Shown here in pieces: positions 16,311 to 25,245 of a stretch of DNA of 64,000 nt (positions are counted from its first letter, which is position 1; each line of letters starts with the position of its first letter). A program made the translations under genes and the position numbers. The notes beneath the pieces were generated by a model. The model was not told the DNA's origin, ran no database searches, and worked only from the letters and a program-made list of their open reading frames with translations. This stretch comes from Burkholderia sp. SRS-46 (GTDB taxonomy: Bacteria; Pseudomonadota; Gammaproteobacteria; Burkholderiales; Burkholderiaceae): assembly GCF_004343775.1 (NCBI RefSeq), contig NZ_PTXL01000011.1, positions 242,225 to 306,224 on the forward strand, read 5' to 3'.

Positions 16311-16799
16311 CTAACCGGCGCGATCCCTGCCGAGATACGCAGCGACCGCGCCGGTCAGCGCGAGGCCGCCCCATTCCTCGGGTGAAGCCAGATGCGCGGC
16401 GACGATCTCGCGATTATCGAGCCGCAGTGTCGGCATGCTATCGAGGTGCAGTTCGAAGAAATGCACGCAGTCTCTTCGCCCGTCCCAGATGCCGCTGGCG
16501 CTGCCCGCTGGCACCAATGGGCACGACGAGAGACCGATCTCCTCCTCCATTTCGCGCTGCGCCGCTGCATCGGGCGTCTCACCGGGCTGGACACTCCCGC
16601 CGGGGAAATTCCATTCGGCCCGGTACGATGACTTGAGCAGCAACAACGCCGGCCCGACGTAGATGGCGACCAGCGCGCCCTCATGGCGAGGCCGTCGAAG
16701 GGTCCACCAGACGCGCGCCAGCCGGAATCCGATGCGAAGCGCCAGGCGCCAGACAGCGTCGACGAGCACGGTCGATCGCGCTCGCTCAGGGCTCGGCAT
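16311..16799 (-). CDS. NUDIX hydrolase
   Basis: A 162-residue protein with a complete Nudix box at residues 68-90 (G-x5-E74-x7-R82-E83-M-E-E86-E87-x-G89), the metal and diphosphate site. Family members cleave nucleoside diphosphates linked to other groups. A hydrophobic segment before the domain (WRLALRIGFRLARVWW) could be a membrane-associating helix. The substrate is not predictable. It is convergent with the XRE gene. The 214 bases upstream, to the AraC gene end, hold no gene I can support. Confidence 0.88.
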   Translation of the reverse strand: MPSPERARSTVLVDAVWRLALRIGFRLARVWWTLRRPRHEGALVAIYVGPALLLLKSSYRAEWNFPGGSVQPGETPDAAAQREMEEEIGLSSCPLVPAGSASGIWDGRRDCVHFFELHLDSMPTLRLDNREIVAAHLASPEEWGGLALTGAVAAYLGRDRAG

Positions 16800-17013
16800 G
16801 AGGTCTCTCCATTCCGTTCATGATCAAAGGGATGTCCAGGTCGGGCGTGTTCGTATGGCTCGGGTCATTTCGCGCGGGTCGCGCCACGGCTTCGGACACC
16901 GTCGTTCGACCCGCGCTTGTTCCCGCTCGGGATAGCGATTGTCGGCAATTCAAGGGCCTGTGTCGACTGATCGCGTCTGGCCGGGCGTGGAAGCGCGCCG
17001 TTCGACGACGATC

Positions 17014-17985
17014 TCAATGCGACGACACATACGTTGCATCCGCACATGCCGCCGGGATCGCGAAATGCTCGCGCATGCGCTTCGTCTCCTTCGCCGGCGT
17101 CAAGCCGAACAGCCGCTTGAATTCCCGGCTGAACTGGGACGGGCTCGTGTAACCCACCGCGTGGCCCGCCGCCTCCGCGCTCAGGTCCTGGCGCACCATC
17201 AACAGGCGCGCCTGATGCAGGCGCGTCGACTTCACGTACTGCATCGGCGACACCTGCGTGATCGCCTTGAAGTGGCTGTGGAAACTCGGCACGCTCATGC
17301 CCGCTGCCTCGGCCAGCTGCGCGACGTCGAGCGGCTGCGCGTAGTCGGCATGGATCACGCGCAGCGATCTGCCGATCCGGCCGAACTGCCCGCGCATCGC
17401 CAGCGCGGCTCTCAGCGCGCTTCCCTGCGCGCCGGTGAGGACACGGAAATACAGTTCGCGCAGCAGCCCCGGCCCCAACACCGCGGCCTCGAGCGGCCGA
17501 TGCATCGCCTCGACGAAGCGCAGCACGGATGCCTGCATCGCGTCGTCCATCGGTGTCGACATCATGCTCCTGGGCGCTTGCACCGGCTCCGCTGCGCCTT
17601 CGCGGTCGATCTGCGCCGCCAGTTCGGCGGCCATCGTGAAATCGAGGTGCAGGTACAGCGCGAGCAGCGGACGCTCCGGTGTTGCGTCGGTTTCCATGCT
17701 GAACGGCACGGGCACGGATACGGCCAGGTAGTGATGCGCGTCGTACCGATAGCGCTGGCCGCCGAAGTAACCGCGCTTGCTGCCCTGGCAAACGATCACG
17801 ATGCCCGGATCGTACAGAACCGGCGTGCGTGACAGCGCACGGTTCGAGCGCAGGACACGCACGCTCGGCAGTGCCGTCAGGTTGTAGCCTTCGTCGGGAG
17901 CCAATGCGCCCAGCAGCGCAATCATGCGTTCCTGGCTGCGGGAGGATGGCTCCGGGGGTGGCATGGAGGCGTGCTCGGTGCTCAT
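17014..17985 (-). CDS. AraC-family transcriptional regulator
   Basis: A 323-residue regulator. The N-terminal half is the AraC_N-type ligand domain (about 35-190; PVLYDPGIVIVCQGSKRGYFGG is characteristic). The C-terminal half has two helix-turn-helix units (about 215-310: LDVAQLAEAAGMSVPSFHSHFK and then AAGHAVGYTSPSQFSREFKRLFG). ATG 17985 is used; the longer frame would need TTG. It is divergent from an SDR gene, 94 bases away, a common regulator/target pair in Burkholderia. Confidence 0.92.
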   Translation of the reverse strand: MSTEHASMPPPEPSSRSQERMIALLGALAPDEGYNLTALPSVRVLRSNRALSRTPVLYDPGIVIVCQGSKRGYFGGQRYRYDAHHYLAVSVPVPFSMETDATPERPLLALYLHLDFTMAAELAAQIDREGAAEPVQAPRSMMSTPMDDAMQASVLRFVEAMHRPLEAAVLGPGLLRELYFRVLTGAQGSALRAALAMRGQFGRIGRSLRVIHADYAQPLDVAQLAEAAGMSVPSFHSHFKAITQVSPMQYVKSTRLHQARLLMVRQDLSAEAAGHAVGYTSPSQFSREFKRLFGLTPAKETKRMREHFAIPAACADATYVSSH

Positions 17986-18079
17986 AGTTTTATGCAAGAA
18001 ACTCAGCGTTATGTGGCTTTTTCGACGTCGCTTGCAAGACTAACATGCACGCTCCAGACGACATTCGGGAGAGGCTCCG

Positions 18080-18913
18080 ATGGTATCCAGCAACATTCTG
18101 CTCATCACCGGCGTCAGCAGCGGCTTCGGCCGCGCGCTCGCGCAAGAGGCGCTGGCGATGGGTCACAAGGTGGTCGGCACGGTGAGAAGCGAGCAGGCGA
18201 AGCGCGATTTCGAAGCGCTGTCCGCGCATGCCGCGTTCGGGCGCGTGCTCGACGTGACCGACTTCGACGCGATCGACGGCGTCGTGTCCGACATCGAGGC
18301 GAGCGTCGGGCCCATCGACGTCCTGGTCAACAATGCCGGCTACGGCCACGAAGGCATCATGGAGGAAGCGCCGCTGTCGGAGATGCGTCGGCAGTTCGAC
18401 GTGAACGTATTCGGCGCGGTCGCGATGATGAAGGCCGCCCTGCCGTTCATGCGCGAGCGCCGGCGCGGCCGCATCCTGAATATCACGTCGATGGGCGGCC
18501 ACATCACGATGCCGGGAATCGCCTATTACTGCGGCAGCAAATTCGCGCTGGAGGGGATCTCGGAAGCGCTCGGCAAGGAGGTCGGGGCTTTTGGCATTGC
18601 CGTGACCGCCGTCGCGCCCGGTTCGTTCCGCACGGATTGGGCCGGTCGCTCGATGACGCGAACGCCCCGCTCGATTCCCGATTACGACGCGCTCTTTGAC
18701 CCGATCCGCACAGCGCGCGAGGAAAGAAGCGGCAAGCAATTGGGCGACCCCGTGAAGGCCGCGCGCGCGATGCTCGAGGCAATGGCGGCGGAGCGCCCGC
18801 CTGCGCATCTTTTGCTCGGTAGCGACGCGCTCCGGCTCGTGCGCGACAAGTTGTCGGCGTTGGAGGACGAGATCCGTGAGTGGGAGGCGGTGACGGTTTC
18901 GACGGACGGTTGA
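18080..18913 (+). CDS. SDR family oxidoreductase
   Basis: A 277-residue classical SDR. The cofactor motif TGVSSGFG is at residues 10-17, NNAG at 84-87, Ser137 in NITS, and the catalytic pair is Tyr150-x3-Lys154 (YCGSK). It is cytosolic and NAD(P)-dependent. GGGAGAGG lies upstream of the ATG. Its position divergent from the AraC gene implies AraC control. The substrate is unknown. Confidence 0.92.
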   Translation: MVSSNILLITGVSSGFGRALAQEALAMGHKVVGTVRSEQAKRDFEALSAHAAFGRVLDVTDFDAIDGVVSDIEASVGPIDVLVNNAGYGHEGIMEEAPLSEMRRQFDVNVFGAVAMMKAALPFMRERRRGRILNITSMGGHITMPGIAYYCGSKFALEGISEALGKEVGAFGIAVTAVAPGSFRTDWAGRSMTRTPRSIPDYDALFDPIRTAREERSGKQLGDPVKAARAMLEAMAAERPPAHLLLGSDALRLVRDKLSALEDEIREWEAVTVSTDG

Positions 18914-19046
18914 GGACCGATGGTGCGGAGGTGCCGGCGAGCCCTGCGCCCCGTGTCGTCGGGCGCGGAAGATGTGATGCACGGCCGCGAGACGATAGTC
19001 CGTCGTCGACCCCGAGCGGGCATCCCGATTTCTACGATGCGGCCGG

Positions 19047-19505
19047 TCAAATCCGCGATTCGACGATTGCCTTTGGCGGATAGCTCGCCAGCACGACAGA
19101 AGTGGTCACGGGCCCGAATCTGGCAAGCGCGTCAATTGCGGTTTCGAGCTGGGCCATCTCTTCAACCACCATCCGAACGATGAAGCAGTCGTCACCGGTG
19201 ATCCGGTGTGCCTCGACTATCTCAGGCATGGCTTCGAAGGCACTCAGGCAACGCTTGATTTCGGCGTGGGTGGTGCGGACTCGCACGATCGCCGAGATGC
19301 CCCGACCGACGAGGCCGGGATTGATCCGCGCCGCGTAGCCCTCGATGACGCCCCGTTCCTCGAGCCGCCTGATGCGGGCGGTGACGGCCGGCTGAGAAAG
19401 CCCGATCTGCTGGCCAAGCTCCGTGTTGGTGATGCGTGCATTGCGCTGAAGCGCCTCGAGGATCCGCCAGTCGAGCCTGTCCAACGTTACCGGCTTAGCT
19501 TTCAT
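19047..19505 (-). CDS. Lrp/AsnC-family transcriptional regulator
   Basis: A 152-residue regulator with an N-terminal AsnC helix-turn-helix (about 5-62; TNTELGQQIGLSQPAVTARIRRLEERGVI) and a C-terminal RAM/AsnC ligand domain (about 68-140) with the GDDCFIVRM strand. Length and order are normal. It is divergent from an RBBP9-like hydrolase. The 124-base gap carries helically phased direct repeats that could be its binding sites. Confidence 0.93.
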   Translation of the reverse strand: MKAKPVTLDRLDWRILEALQRNARITNTELGQQIGLSQPAVTARIRRLEERGVIEGYAARINPGLVGRGISAIVRVRTTHAEIKRCLSAFEAMPEIVEAHRITGDDCFIVRMVVEEMAQLETAIDALARFGPVTTSVVLASYPPKAIVESRI

Positions 19506-19520
19506 TCGTGAGAACCTTCA

Positions 19521-19556
19521 AATTCCGTCGATTCGCTTGTGAATTGCCGTCGATTC
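19521..19556. repeat. Phased direct repeats in the lrp/hydrolase divergent region
   Basis: CCGTCGATTC occurs exactly at 19525-19534 and again at 19547-19556, each preceded by AATT or AATTG. The 22-base period is two helical turns, so both copies face the same side of the DNA. Lrp-type octamers bind phased sites like these, so an autoregulatory operator is likely. Binding itself is inference. Confidence 0.45.
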
Positions 19557-19629
19557 ATTTGTTTTGCGATGTTGCCTGAATTCCTGAACTTTTACACTGG
19601 CTGCTCGTTCACTCATCGAGATCTGACAG

Positions 19630-20166
19630 ATGGACTACCCCGTTCTTGTTGTTCCTGGTATCGGCAACTCCGGTCGATTGCACTGGCAGAGCGTATGGCA
19701 AGCCGCTCATTCGGACTGGCAACGCCTCGCAGTCGAGGATTGGGATGACGTCCGGTGCGATGACTGGGTATCCGCGATCGAACGGCAGCTGGCGGCAAAC
19801 GGGAGAGAGGCCGTCATCGTGGCGCACAGCCTCGGATGTCTGGCCGTGGCCCATTGGGCTGCCCGGTATGCGCGGAAGATTCGCGGTGCGCTGCTTGTGG
19901 CCGTGCCGGACCCCGAGTCTCCGGCATTTCCACGGGTAGCCGCGCGCGGATTCGCGCCCCTGCCATCCGAGCGGTTGCCGTTTCCCACGACCATCGTATC
20001 CAGCTCCAACGATCCTTACGGCAGCATGGGGCATGCGCGCGCCTGTTCAGCCGCATGGGGCAGCGAACTCGTCGAAGTCGGCGCAATGGGACATCTCAAC
20101 GCGAACAGCAACCTGGGCGATTGGCCCGAAGGGTTTCGCCTGCTGGAGAAGATGACCCTCGGTTGA
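19630..20166 (+). CDS. RBBP9/YdeN-family alpha/beta hydrolase
   Basis: A 178-residue small serine hydrolase. Ser67 in AHSLG is the nucleophile, Asp128 (SSNDPYGS) and His155 (MGHLN) complete the triad, and the N-terminal VPGIGNSGRLHWQ loop is the family signature. It is cytosolic. The natural substrate of the family is not well defined. It is divergent from an Lrp-type regulator that probably controls it. Confidence 0.9.
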   Translation: MDYPVLVVPGIGNSGRLHWQSVWQAAHSDWQRLAVEDWDDVRCDDWVSAIERQLAANGREAVIVAHSLGCLAVAHWAARYARKIRGALLVAVPDPESPAFPRVAARGFAPLPSERLPFPTTIVSSSNDPYGSMGHARACSAAWGSELVEVGAMGHLNANSNLGDWPEGFRLLEKMTLG

Positions 20167-20318
20167 TCCGGTTCTCGACCGCCGGCTTGCCAATTCCGCG
20201 AGACGCAAATACCACGGAAGGCGCAAGTGCGTGTAGATTAGGATCTCGTTGCGACCCGCCCGCGTGTCTTCGAATCGGTCGCCATCCGAACCCGTCCTGA
20301 AGTTGCACAGGAGCCGGC

Positions 20319-20777
20319 ATGAACGCGAAGCACAGCAAGAAGGGGCATCTCGAAGCCGCGGCGTCACACCACGAGCAGGCCGCGCGACATCACCGCGAGG
20401 CGTCGCGGCATTTCGAAGACGGCCAGGACTTTTCCCACGCCGCCCATCAGGCGATGATGGCCCATGGCCACACGTTGCATGCGATCGATCAGGCACGCGA
20501 CGCTGGCGCGCACAGCGCCAATACGCCACCCATCACGCCTCCATCGACCGGCTCAAGCGTAAGTGCCGCGGACGTGGCAAAACATCACGCGGCGGCCGTG
20601 GAACTTCACATGCAGGCGGCGCAGCATATGCGCCACGCCGTCAAGCTCTTCGATCAGGATCGCAGCGCCGTCTCCCACGACGCACAGCTCGCGCTCTCTC
20701 TTGCACTGCGCGCCTTGTCCCATGGCAACGAAGCAGCCAGACTGTTCGTCAAGCTCGCTGCCAGTGGTGCCTCGTGA
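20319..20777 (+). CDS. Histidine-rich helical protein with internal duplication, unknown function
   Basis: A 152-residue soluble protein with no recognised domain. It consists of two similar helical halves: residues 9-66 (HLEAAASHHEQAARHH..., then HFEDGQ) and 73-150 (DVAKHHAAAVELHMQ..., then LFDQDR), each with an amphipathic His/Ala helix, an F-x-D/E-x motif and a second helix with an AxxAL pattern. The linker is Pro/Ser/Thr-rich. The many His residues could bind metal. AGGAG precedes the ATG. No operon partner is evident. Confidence 0.7.
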   Translation: MNAKHSKKGHLEAAASHHEQAARHHREASRHFEDGQDFSHAAHQAMMAHGHTLHAIDQARDAGAHSANTPPITPPSTGSSVSAADVAKHHAAAVELHMQAAQHMRHAVKLFDQDRSAVSHDAQLALSLALRALSHGNEAARLFVKLAASGAS

Positions 20778-20913
20778 GTCAAGGTTGGGTGAGTGCAAGC
20801 CAGTCACATCTTGTTTGGTGGGGTATTCGGCGTGGCGCGGATCTACGGTCGTGGGCCGCCCGTACCGATCCGCGCGTTGCCAGGCATGACGCAATCCAGC
20901 GTGCCACTCGCGA

Positions 20914-21297
20914 CTAGGCCGTTCGTTCCAGCAGGTCTGTTGCGAAAGACTTCGCATGCGCGACGGCCTCTTGCGCGTCGACGAATACACCGAGCTGCTC
21001 CCAGTGCTCTTCGGCCGCGTACGTTCCTTTCACACCGAGCGCCCTCTGAACGCGCAATTGCGCGGCGTATCTGCCGTCCTCCAATGGTCGGGCAGTCGCT
21101 ATGACCTTGTGCGGAAGGTCGGATCTTGCCGGCTGAACCAACTCGACAGGACCGCCAGGCACGCCGATATCCTTCAACTCGTTCCTGACTTTGCAGTCCG
21201 GGCAGTAGAAGCACCACCCCGCGTCCTCGTGATTGGATCTGACCTGCCCGCGAGCCAGCACGGCACGACACTCAACGTTTTCGCAGATGAACGGCAT
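20914..21297 (-). CDS. Zinc-ribbon-containing hypothetical protein
   Basis: A 127-residue protein with an N-terminal metal site: Cys5 and Cys10 followed by Cys29-x2-Cys32-x2-Cys35. The rest is a mixed alpha/beta region rich in Val and Ala without a recognised domain. GGAGAC lies before the ATG at 21297. It appears monocistronic. The 282 bases upstream, to the MFS gene end, hold only that operon's terminator. Confidence 0.7.
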   Translation of the reverse strand: MPFICENVECRAVLARGQVRSNHEDAGWCFYCPDCKVRNELKDIGVPGGPVELVQPARSDLPHKVIATARPLEDGRYAAQLRVQRALGVKGTYAAEEHWEQLGVFVDAQEAVAHAKSFATDLLERTA

Positions 21298-21518
21298 GGC
21301 AGTCTCCGGAGTTGTTTGAAAGAAATCCTAGCATGTCCGCCGACGGCCAACCATCGGCATTTGCTGCCGTGCCTGGAGCTGGCGAAACCCTCAAGCGCGC
21401 GCCAGCGAGGTCGCGTTGCGCGGCCGCAAGGTCGCCATGATCAGGGTACGACGGTCGGTGACCGCTGCTGGCCGAACGGCGACGGTCGCCCCCACCCTCC
21501 CCGCCAACCCCGACGAAC

Positions 21519-21548
21519 AAAAAAACGGCCCGGACATCGTCCGGGCCG
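21519..21548 (-). terminator. Rho-independent terminator of the catabolic operon
   Basis: CGGCCCGGAC (21526-21535) and GTCCGGGCCG (21539-21548) form a perfect 10-bp stem with a three-base loop. Seven A on the plus strand (21519-21525) give a T tract on the minus strand right after the hairpin. It lies 31 bases past the MFS stop and ends the long minus-strand unit. Confidence 0.9.
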
Positions 21549-21579
21549 CATCGCGTTCAGGAATCCGACAAACCGCTAC

Positions 21580-22980
21580 TTACGCCTCCAGCGCCTCCAG
21601 CACCTTCCCCTTCGTCTCGATCCCGACGAAATGCACGGTCACGGCCGCAATCAACGGCACCACGCCGAGCAGGTAGAACGCCGGGCTCAGATCCCCGCCG
21701 ATGATCGCGTGCGGCACCACCATCGGCGCGACGAACGACGCCACCTTCAGCCACGCGCTGCCGAGCCCGCAGCCCGACGCGCGGATGCTGGTCGGATACT
21801 GCTCCGGCGTATACACATACGCGGTGATGAAGCCCGACGCCATCAGCCCGAGCGACAGCGAGCAGAACGTCGCGACGACGTACACCGACGACGCGTGATA
21901 GATCCCCGCCAGCGCCAGCGACACCGCGCACAGCACGAACGACCACACGATCACCGGCTTGCGGCCGAGCTTGTCGACCAGCAGTGCGGACGCGAGCGAA
22001 CCGAACACGCCCATCACCGAGCCGATCACCGCGAGGTTCAGCGCGAGCTGCAGCGGCGCGTGATAGAAGTTCTTGTAGATCGTCGGCAGCCACGTCGACA
22101 GCCCGTACTGGATGAAGCCGCAGGTCGCCCACAAGGTCGCGACCGCGAACGTGCGCTTCCGGTACGCGGCGCTGAACAGGTCCGCCATCCGGCGCTTCGG
22201 GTGCTGGCGGACGATCTCGTCGAACTCGGCGGCCTGCGTGACGGGCGGCAGCGTGCCCTTCACGGATGCCTCGAACACGCCGAGCGCGTGCCCCGCTTCC
22301 GGCAGGCGTCCGCGCGACGCGAGCCAGCGCGGCGATTCCGGCACGACGCGCGTGAGTACGAGCGCGAGCAGCAGCGGCATCCCGCCGATGAAGTACATCA
22401 CTTCCCAGCCGAAGCGCGGCACGAGCCACGCGCCGAGCGCCATCGACGCGAGCAGGCCGATCGGGAACACGATCTCGTACAGCAGCACGAAGCGGCCGCG
22501 GCCGTGCGCGCGCGTGATCTCGTTGATGTAGGTCGCCGCGACCGGCAGCTCGCCGCCGAGGCCGAGCCCCTGCAGGATGCGCAGCAGCACGAACACCTCG
22601 AAGGTCGGCGCGAACCCGCATGCGATGCTGGTGACGCCGATCACGGCCGAACTCCACGCGATCGCCTTCACGCGGCCGTGCTTCTCCGCGAGCGCGGGAA
22701 ACAGGAACGCGCCGATCAGCTGGCCGATCGCGCCGGACGCGATCAGCATGCCGATCTGCGTCGGCGACAGCCCCCACTTGTGGATCAGCAGCGGCAGCGT
22801 CGCCGCGATCGTGATCACGTCGAAGCCGTCGAAGAACGTCGCGGTGCCGATCAGCACGCGGGCGCGGATCTGCATCGCGTTGGCGGGCAGCCGCTCGAGC
22901 CGCGCGATGATCGCGCCGGGCGTCGGGGCGGCAGCGTCCATCGTGGCCCGGCCGGCCACGACGTTGTCGAAAGTGCTCAT
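21580..22980 (-). CDS. MFS transporter, sugar-porter/aromatic-acid type
   Basis: A 466-residue protein with twelve predicted membrane helices. Landmarks are FFDGFDVITIAATLP in helix 1, the loop-2 motif AEKHGRVKAI, PESPRWLASRGR after helix 6 and the mirrored loop motif VDKLGRKPVI. The FDGFD in helix 1 is frequent in aromatic-acid/H+ symporters (AAHS). ATG 22980 has GGAG upstream; the frame opens earlier. As the last gene of the catabolic operon it probably imports the pathway substrate. Confidence 0.9.
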   Translation of the reverse strand: MSTFDNVVAGRATMDAAAPTPGAIIARLERLPANAMQIRARVLIGTATFFDGFDVITIAATLPLLIHKWGLSPTQIGMLIASGAIGQLIGAFLFPALAEKHGRVKAIAWSSAVIGVTSIACGFAPTFEVFVLLRILQGLGLGGELPVAATYINEITRAHGRGRFVLLYEIVFPIGLLASMALGAWLVPRFGWEVMYFIGGMPLLLALVLTRVVPESPRWLASRGRLPEAGHALGVFEASVKGTLPPVTQAAEFDEIVRQHPKRRMADLFSAAYRKRTFAVATLWATCGFIQYGLSTWLPTIYKNFYHAPLQLALNLAVIGSVMGVFGSLASALLVDKLGRKPVIVWSFVLCAVSLALAGIYHASSVYVVATFCSLSLGLMASGFITAYVYTPEQYPTSIRASGCGLGSAWLKVASFVAPMVVPHAIIGGDLSPAFYLLGVVPLIAAVTVHFVGIETKGKVLEALEA

Positions 22981-23017
22981 GCGGGGTGTCTCCGTAGTCT
23001 CGTTGCGCGTCGTGCGA

Positions 23018-24268
23018 TCAGGCAAGCGCGCGGGTCGTGTCTGCCAGGGCTTCCGTGTCCACTGCGCGGCCCTGGTTCATCCACTTGCGCGCAAGCTTCA
23101 GCTCGCGCGCGTTGTTCACGGCGATGACACCTCTCACATGCCCGTCGCCCACGAAAAACAGCGTTGCGCGCCGCGCGTCGAGGTCGCCACGTACGACGAG
23201 CTGCGCATCGGCCGGCAGATCGCCGAGGATCTGCAGGTTCACGTCGTACTGATCGGACCAGAACCACGGAATCTCCGCGTACGGCGCGCGCACGCCGAGC
23301 ACGGCCTTCGCGGCCGCGATCGCCTGGTTCTGCGCGTTCGCCCACGATTCGAGCCGCACGCGGCGCTTGAGCCAGCCGTTGTGGTGGTTCGCGACGTCGC
23401 CGCACGCGAACACGGCCGGGTCGCTCGTCATCCCGAATTCGTCGACGACGATGCCGTCGTCGACCGCGAGGCCCGCATCGCTCGCGAGCGACGCGTTCAG
23501 TGCGAGGCCGATGCCGGCCACCGCGAAATCCGCGTCGATCGTCGTGCCGTCGGCGAGCGTCGCGCGCACCTTCGACGCGTCGCCGGGCTGGGCATCGAGC
23601 GACACGAGCGATGCGCCCAGGCGCACGTCGACGCCGTTCGAGCGATGCAGGTCGAGCAGGAAATCCGACACGAGCTGCGGCACCGAACGCCCGCACAGGC
23701 GCGGCGCGCCTTCGACCACGACGGCCTCGACGCCGAGCTTGCGCGCGGTCGCCGCGACTTCCAGCCCGATCCAGCCGCCGCCGATCACCAGCACGCGCCG
23801 GCTCGCGCGCAGCTTCTCGCCGAGCGCGGCCGCTTCGTCGAGCGTACGCAGGTAATACAGGTTTGCAGTCCTCACCAGCGATTCCGGCAAGCGGCGCGAC
23901 GTGCCGCCGGTCGCGATCACGAGACGATCGTATTCGACTTCGCGGCCGCTCTCGGTGCGCACGATGCGGCGCGCGCGGTCGATCGACGCCGCGCGTTCCG
24001 GCTGCCACGCCTCGACGTTCAGCGACGCGAACTCGTCCGGATGCACGACGCGCACCGTTTCGATGTGCGCGTCGCCGGCGAGCACCGCCTTCGACAGCGG
24101 CGGGCGCTCGTACGGCAGGTGCGGCTCGTCGGCGATCATCACGAGCCGGCCCGCGAAGCCCTCCGCGCGCAGCATCTTGAGCACCCAGCCGGCGGCCTGG
24201 CCGCCGCCGATCACGACGACGGTCCGCACCGTGCCCGCTTCGTGGGTTGCGTTGGTTGCATCGGTCAT
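23018..24268 (-). CDS. FAD-dependent ferredoxin reductase of a Rieske oxygenase system
   Basis: A 416-residue pyridine-nucleotide-disulfide reductase-fold protein. The FAD motif VVIGGGQAAG lies near residues 18-27, the NAD(P) motif VLVIGGGWIG at 158-167, and the second FAD motif VFACGDVA precedes a reductase C-terminal domain with PWFWSDQYD, the hallmark of BphA4/ferredoxin-reductase-type proteins. It should pass electrons from NADH to the Rieske ferredoxin encoded at 34708. ATG overlaps the VOC gene stop (ATGA). It is far from the other oxygenase components but on the same transcript. Confidence 0.92.
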   Translation of the reverse strand: MTDATNATHEAGTVRTVVVIGGGQAAGWVLKMLRAEGFAGRLVMIADEPHLPYERPPLSKAVLAGDAHIETVRVVHPDEFASLNVEAWQPERAASIDRARRIVRTESGREVEYDRLVIATGGTSRRLPESLVRTANLYYLRTLDEAAALGEKLRASRRVLVIGGGWIGLEVAATARKLGVEAVVVEGAPRLCGRSVPQLVSDFLLDLHRSNGVDVRLGASLVSLDAQPGDASKVRATLADGTTIDADFAVAGIGLALNASLASDAGLAVDDGIVVDEFGMTSDPAVFACGDVANHHNGWLKRRVRLESWANAQNQAIAAAKAVLGVRAPYAEIPWFWSDQYDVNLQILGDLPADAQLVVRGDLDARRATLFFVGDGHVRGVIAVNNARELKLARKWMNQGRAVDTEALADTTRALA

Positions 24269-25227
24269 GATTTGCGCTCCGTCATGAACTTGCCTTCCGG
24301 CGCCTTCGCGTTCTTCTGGCGCCGCGTGTTGCCGTCGAGACCGCCGTCGACCGCCCATTCGGCGAACACGGTCGGGCCCGGCTCGAACTCGCGCGGCTGC
24401 CAGTCGGGCGTCAGCACGTCTTCATCGGCGTAGTACTCGATCAGGCCGCCGGCCGGGTTCTGGAAGTACCAGAAATACGCGGACGACACCGGATGCCGCC
24501 CCGGGCCGAGCTGGGTTTCCCAGCCGCAGCGGTCGATATGCATGCCGCCGCCGAACACTTCGTGGATGTCGCGCACGGTGAACGCGACGTGGTTCAGGCC
24601 GCGTTTTCCGTTCGGCAGCGCGAGCAGGAACAGGTCGTGATGGCCGCCGTGCGGCGCACAGCGCATGAACGCGCCGCGGCCCGGGTAACGATCCGACGTC
24701 TCGAAGCCGAGCAGGTCGTGATAGAACGCTTCCTGCGCGTCGAGCGCGTTCGTGAAGAACACGACGTGGCCGACCTCGACCGGCTCCGCGCGCGCATAGA
24801 TCGTGCTCGGCGTGTCGACGCGCAGCGTCTCGCCCCACACGTTCGACAGCGAGCCCTTCACGTCGAGCGCGCGCTTGCGCGTCACCTCGATGCGGATCGC
24901 CATCCCGTTCGGATCGATGCAGCCGAGCGCATCGTCGTGCGCGTAGTAACCGGGCTGGCCGGCCAGCCTGGCGCGCAGCGCGTCGAGTTCGGCGGGCGTC
25001 GCGACGCCCCACGTCACTTCGCGCAGCGTCGGCCCCGGCTCGAACGCGGGCGGCAGCGCCGGATCGTCGGCCTTGACGAGCAGCACGGTGCAGCCGTTCA
25101 TCGTCTCGAAGCGCGCGCGCGTGTCGTCGTGCGCGATTTCCTTGAGCCCCCAGTCGGCGAAGAAGCGCCGGCAGGTCGCCAGGTCGTCGACGCCATACGT
25201 GATCTGCTCGATACCCAAAATGCTCAT
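24265..25227 (-). CDS. VOC-family extradiol ring-cleavage dioxygenase
   Basis: A 320-residue two-domain vicinal-oxygen-chelate protein. The C-terminal domain keeps the iron triad of type I extradiol dioxygenases: His154 (VGHVVFF), His213 (LNHVAFT) and Glu264 (GLIEYY). GPGRHPVSSAYFWYFQNPAGG is also typical. The N-terminal domain (about 5-115) is degenerate, as in catechol 2,3-dioxygenases. It probably opens a catechol-like intermediate next to a hydroxyl in the cytosol. The exact substrate is unknown. Confidence 0.88.
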   Translation of the reverse strand: MSILGIEQITYGVDDLATCRRFFADWGLKEIAHDDTRARFETMNGCTVLLVKADDPALPPAFEPGPTLREVTWGVATPAELDALRARLAGQPGYYAHDDALGCIDPNGMAIRIEVTRKRALDVKGSLSNVWGETLRVDTPSTIYARAEPVEVGHVVFFTNALDAQEAFYHDLLGFETSDRYPGRGAFMRCAPHGGHHDLFLLALPNGKRGLNHVAFTVRDIHEVFGGGMHIDRCGWETQLGPGRHPVSSAYFWYFQNPAGGLIEYYADEDVLTPDWQPREFEPGPTVFAEWAVDGGLDGNTRRQKNAKAPEGKFMTERKS

Positions 25228-25245
25228 TGCGTCATTCCCCTTCGC

